Of a stretch of DNA of 64,000 nt, positions 59,725 to 64,000 are shown one piece after another; within the stretch, counting starts at the first letter, position 1, and the number at the start of each line of letters is the position of its first letter. The stretch spans positions 1 through 64,000 of the forward strand of contig QFOD01000005.1 of the NCBI GenBank assembly GCA_003241055.1. Reading direction: 5' to 3'. The notes below the pieces were generated by a model. The model had not been told where the DNA came from and ran no database searches. It saw only the letters and a program-made list of their open reading frames with translations. The position numbers and the translations under genes were made by a program. This DNA is from Roseateles depolymerans. Lineage in GTDB: Bacteria; Pseudomonadota; Gammaproteobacteria; Burkholderiales; Burkholderiaceae_C.

Positions 59725-60656
59725 GGGCGGGCCTGTCCGTGGGCCTGGCGCAGCTGCTCGCGGAAGGCCTCGGCCACGCGCAGCGGCGGGGGCTCGCGCC
59801 GGTAGATGACCGAGAAGCGGCACTGGTAGTTCAGCTCGCCGGGGCTGACCGCGCGCAGGCGGTCGGCCTGCACGAAGGGCTGGGCGTAGTGGTCGGGCAG
59901 AAAGCCCAGGTAGGCGCCGGACAGCACGAGGTGGGCCACGCCCTCCTGGTCGGAGGCCGAGGCGCTGCGGCTCAGGCCGCGCGCATGGGCCAGCTCCATG
60001 TTGGGCGAGTTGTAGTCCAGCCCCACCAGCTCCTGGCTGCCCAGGTCGGCCCAGGCCCGCGGCGCGGCGGGCGTGTCGAACCAGGCATGGCCGCGGCCGG
60101 CGTAGAGCAGCATCTGCTCGTCGAACAGCTCCTCGTAGCCCAGGCTGTCGGAGCGACGGTGCTCCGGGATGAGCCCGAGGTGGAAGCGGCCGTCCATCAC
60201 GCCGCGCTCGATGGAGCCAATCGTGCCCACATGCAGCTTGAGCCTGACGGCGGGCGCGCGGCGCCGGAAGGCGGCAATCGCGCGGTCGATGTGGGCGGCC
60301 GGGTTGGTGGCGATCTTCTCGAACAGCGCCACCTGCAGCTCGCCGCCCATCTCGCGGCCGATGTCGTGCAGGTCGACCCGAAAGGCGTCGGTGGCCTGCA
60401 GCAGCCGCGCCGCCGCGCCGTAGACCCGCTCGCCCTCGGGCGTCAGCGCAAAGCCGGCCCTGCCGCGCCGGCACAGCACCATGCCCAGGCGGTCCTCCAG
60501 GTCCTTGATGTGGCGGCTGATGGTGGAGATCGCGATGTTGAGCTCGAGCTCGGCGGCCGCCATGCCGCCGCAGTCGGCCACCACGCGGAACACGCGCAGC
60601 AGTCGCAGGTCCACATCACCCACCTGCCCCAGCAGCGCACGCTCTCTCGTTTGCAT
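59721..60656 (-). CDS. LysR-family regulator next to the beta-alanine genes
   Basis: The 311-residue regulator has an N-terminal winged helix-turn-helix (LRLLRVFRVVADCGGMAAAELELNIAISTISRHIKDLEDRLG) and a C-terminal effector domain. Its gene is divergent from the transaminase/dehydrogenase operon, the standard position for its activator. It shares a transcript with the hydrolase gene. Beta-alanine or a related omega-amino acid is the expected effector, by context. Confidence 0.92.
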   Translation of the reverse strand: MQTRERALLGQVGDVDLRLLRVFRVVADCGGMAAAELELNIAISTISRHIKDLEDRLGMVLCRRGRAGFALTPEGERVYGAAARLLQATDAFRVDLHDIGREMGGELQVALFEKIATNPAAHIDRAIAAFRRRAPAVRLKLHVGTIGSIERGVMDGRFHLGLIPEHRRSDSLGYEELFDEQMLLYAGRGHAWFDTPAAPRAWADLGSQELVGLDYNSPNMELAHARGLSRSASASDQEGVAHLVLSGAYLGFLPDHYAQPFVQADRLRAVSPGELNYQCRFSVIYRREPPPLRVAEAFREQLRQAHGQARP

Positions 60657-60668
60657 GAATCCTCAAGT

Positions 60669-60692
60669 GAATATGAGTATTTGTTCATTCAA
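60669..60692. promoter_or_regulatory. AT-rich dyad TGAAT-N14-ATTCA in the divergent promoter
   Basis: TGAAT (60669-60673) and ATTCA (60688-60692) lie in the most AT-rich part of the gap between the LysR gene and the transaminase operon. A LysR binding site is likely here. Confidence 0.4.
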
Positions 60693-60775
60693 TTCAAGCA
60701 TGGCCTGAGCGAGCATGGCAATCAGGCCCAACGCCCAGGGCTGCGAACCGATCAGCGAAAGGCAGGAGGGCTCCC

Positions 60776-62128
<1,353 letters not shown>

Positions 62129-62134
62129 GACAAC

Positions 62135-63631
<1,497 letters not shown>

Positions 63632-63676
63632 CGGCAGCGGCCGGGTGTGACCTCGGCCATCTGACATCTGCGGCGT

Positions 63677-63688
63677 CTAGACTGGGCG
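63677..63688 (+). promoter_or_regulatory. TCTAGACTGGGC promoter-like element
   Basis: The 12-mer is identical to that at 30647-30658. TAGACT (63678-63683) may be a -10 box; the ATG is 52 nt downstream. Confidence 0.35.
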
Positions 63689-63735
63689 CCTCCTACGCCC
63701 GAGGGGCGGCCACAGCGCCGCCCTGCCTGCTGACC

Positions 63736-64000
63736 ATGAAGAAGTTGCTGCCCTGGCTGCTGTCCGCCAGCGTGCTGATGCCGGCGCTGCCGGCGTCGGC
63801 CGGCCCCGTGCTCGATCGCATCCGTCAGTCCGGCCGCATCGTGCTGGCACATCGCGATGCCTCCGTGCCGCTGTCCTACGTCGACACGCAGACGCACAAG
63901 CCGGTCGGCTACGCGCTGGACCTGTGCCTCAAGCTGGCGGACGCGGTGAAACGCCAGCTCAAGCTCAAGCAACTGGACGTGAGCTACCTGCAGGTGACGC
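63736..64000 (+). CDS. Amino-acid ABC transporter substrate-binding protein, N-terminal part
   Basis: The frame from ATG 63736 runs off the right edge (88 codons seen). A signal peptide ends at ASA-G (23). The mature start, DRIRQSGRIVLAHRDASVPLSYVDTQTHKPVGYALDLCLKLADAVKRQL, split over residues 27-75, is the opening lobe of SBP_bac_3 proteins such as glutamate/aspartate-binding GltI. The permease genes would lie beyond the window. Confidence 0.85.
   Translation, partial: MKKLLPWLLSASVLMPALPASAGPVLDRIRQSGRIVLAHRDASVPLSYVDTQTHKPVGYALDLCLKLADAVKRQLKLKQLDVSYLQVT

Noticed and set aside
58408..60474. Hydrolase as a 688-residue protein
   Set aside because: The first 250 codons are the LysR gene read in the wrong frame. 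The GTG at 59724, coupled to the LysR stop, gives a sensible membrane-anchor N-terminus.

Overview
The window is a very GC-rich, densely packed stretch of a bacterial chromosome. Gene content points to a betaproteobacterium of the order Burkholderiales, probably near Roseateles, Pelomonas or Rubrivivax. The supporting signs are the glnE/yhdP/nitrilase-family neighbourhood, a birA gene followed by a SPOR-type gene, a stand-alone homocysteine-methyltransferase half of MetH, both PEP-CTERM and GlyGly-CTERM type protein tails, and the codon bias. No rRNA, tRNA, CRISPR array or prophage was seen. The only mobile DNA visible is the end of an IS5-family element at the extreme left edge.

Layout. 1-171: IS end and a short gene remnant. 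195-3021: transketolase (-) diverging from a hemerythrin-like gene (+). 3027-9161: two tandem paralogous sensors (signal peptide, beta-propeller, Y_Y_Y, one membrane helix, GGDEF). 9202-17714: aldo/keto reductase, UbiH-type monooxygenase, lipoprotein, MFS transporter, Tricorn-like S41 protease, nitrilase-family amidase. 18036-20849: an SLC13-type carboxylate carrier, an atypical lactate/malate dehydrogenase and a small protein in one tight operon. 20850-28932: yhdP (-) diverging from glnE (+), which is followed by a rhombosortase-like membrane protease. 28960-37665: DMT exporter, GST, a subtilisin-like protease with a GlyGly-CTERM-like tail, SPOR/birA, a SET-domain methyltransferase, topB. 37741-46351: sensor kinase, AEC transporter, M16 protease, metH N-terminal half, PEP-CTERM protein, LprI-MliC fusion. 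46373-49405: dkgB/MFS with a divergent LysR. 49486-51396: four small stress-type genes. 51485-58307: methionine aminotransferase, K+ channel, TPR protein, ilvD, secreted protein, cupin/AraC pair. 58408-63631: hydrolase/LysR diverging from a beta-alanine catabolism pair (omega-transaminase plus malonate-semialdehyde dehydrogenase). 63736-end: start of an amino-acid-binding protein.

How parts may work together. Several promoter regions carry FNR/CRP-family type dyads: before the hemerythrin-like gene, the SLC13/dehydrogenase operon, the AhpD-like gene and the Mpo1-like gene. One 16-base sequence is identical, in opposite orientation, at two of them. This suggests a small oxygen- or NO-responsive set of genes. 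The rhombosortase-like protease and the subtilisin-like protease 2.3 kb away look like a processing enzyme and its substrate. Many genes have a TAnnnT-like box only 6-8 bases before the start codon and no Shine-Dalgarno sequence, which suggests frequent leaderless transcripts.

All assignments were made by reading the sequence; no database search was run.
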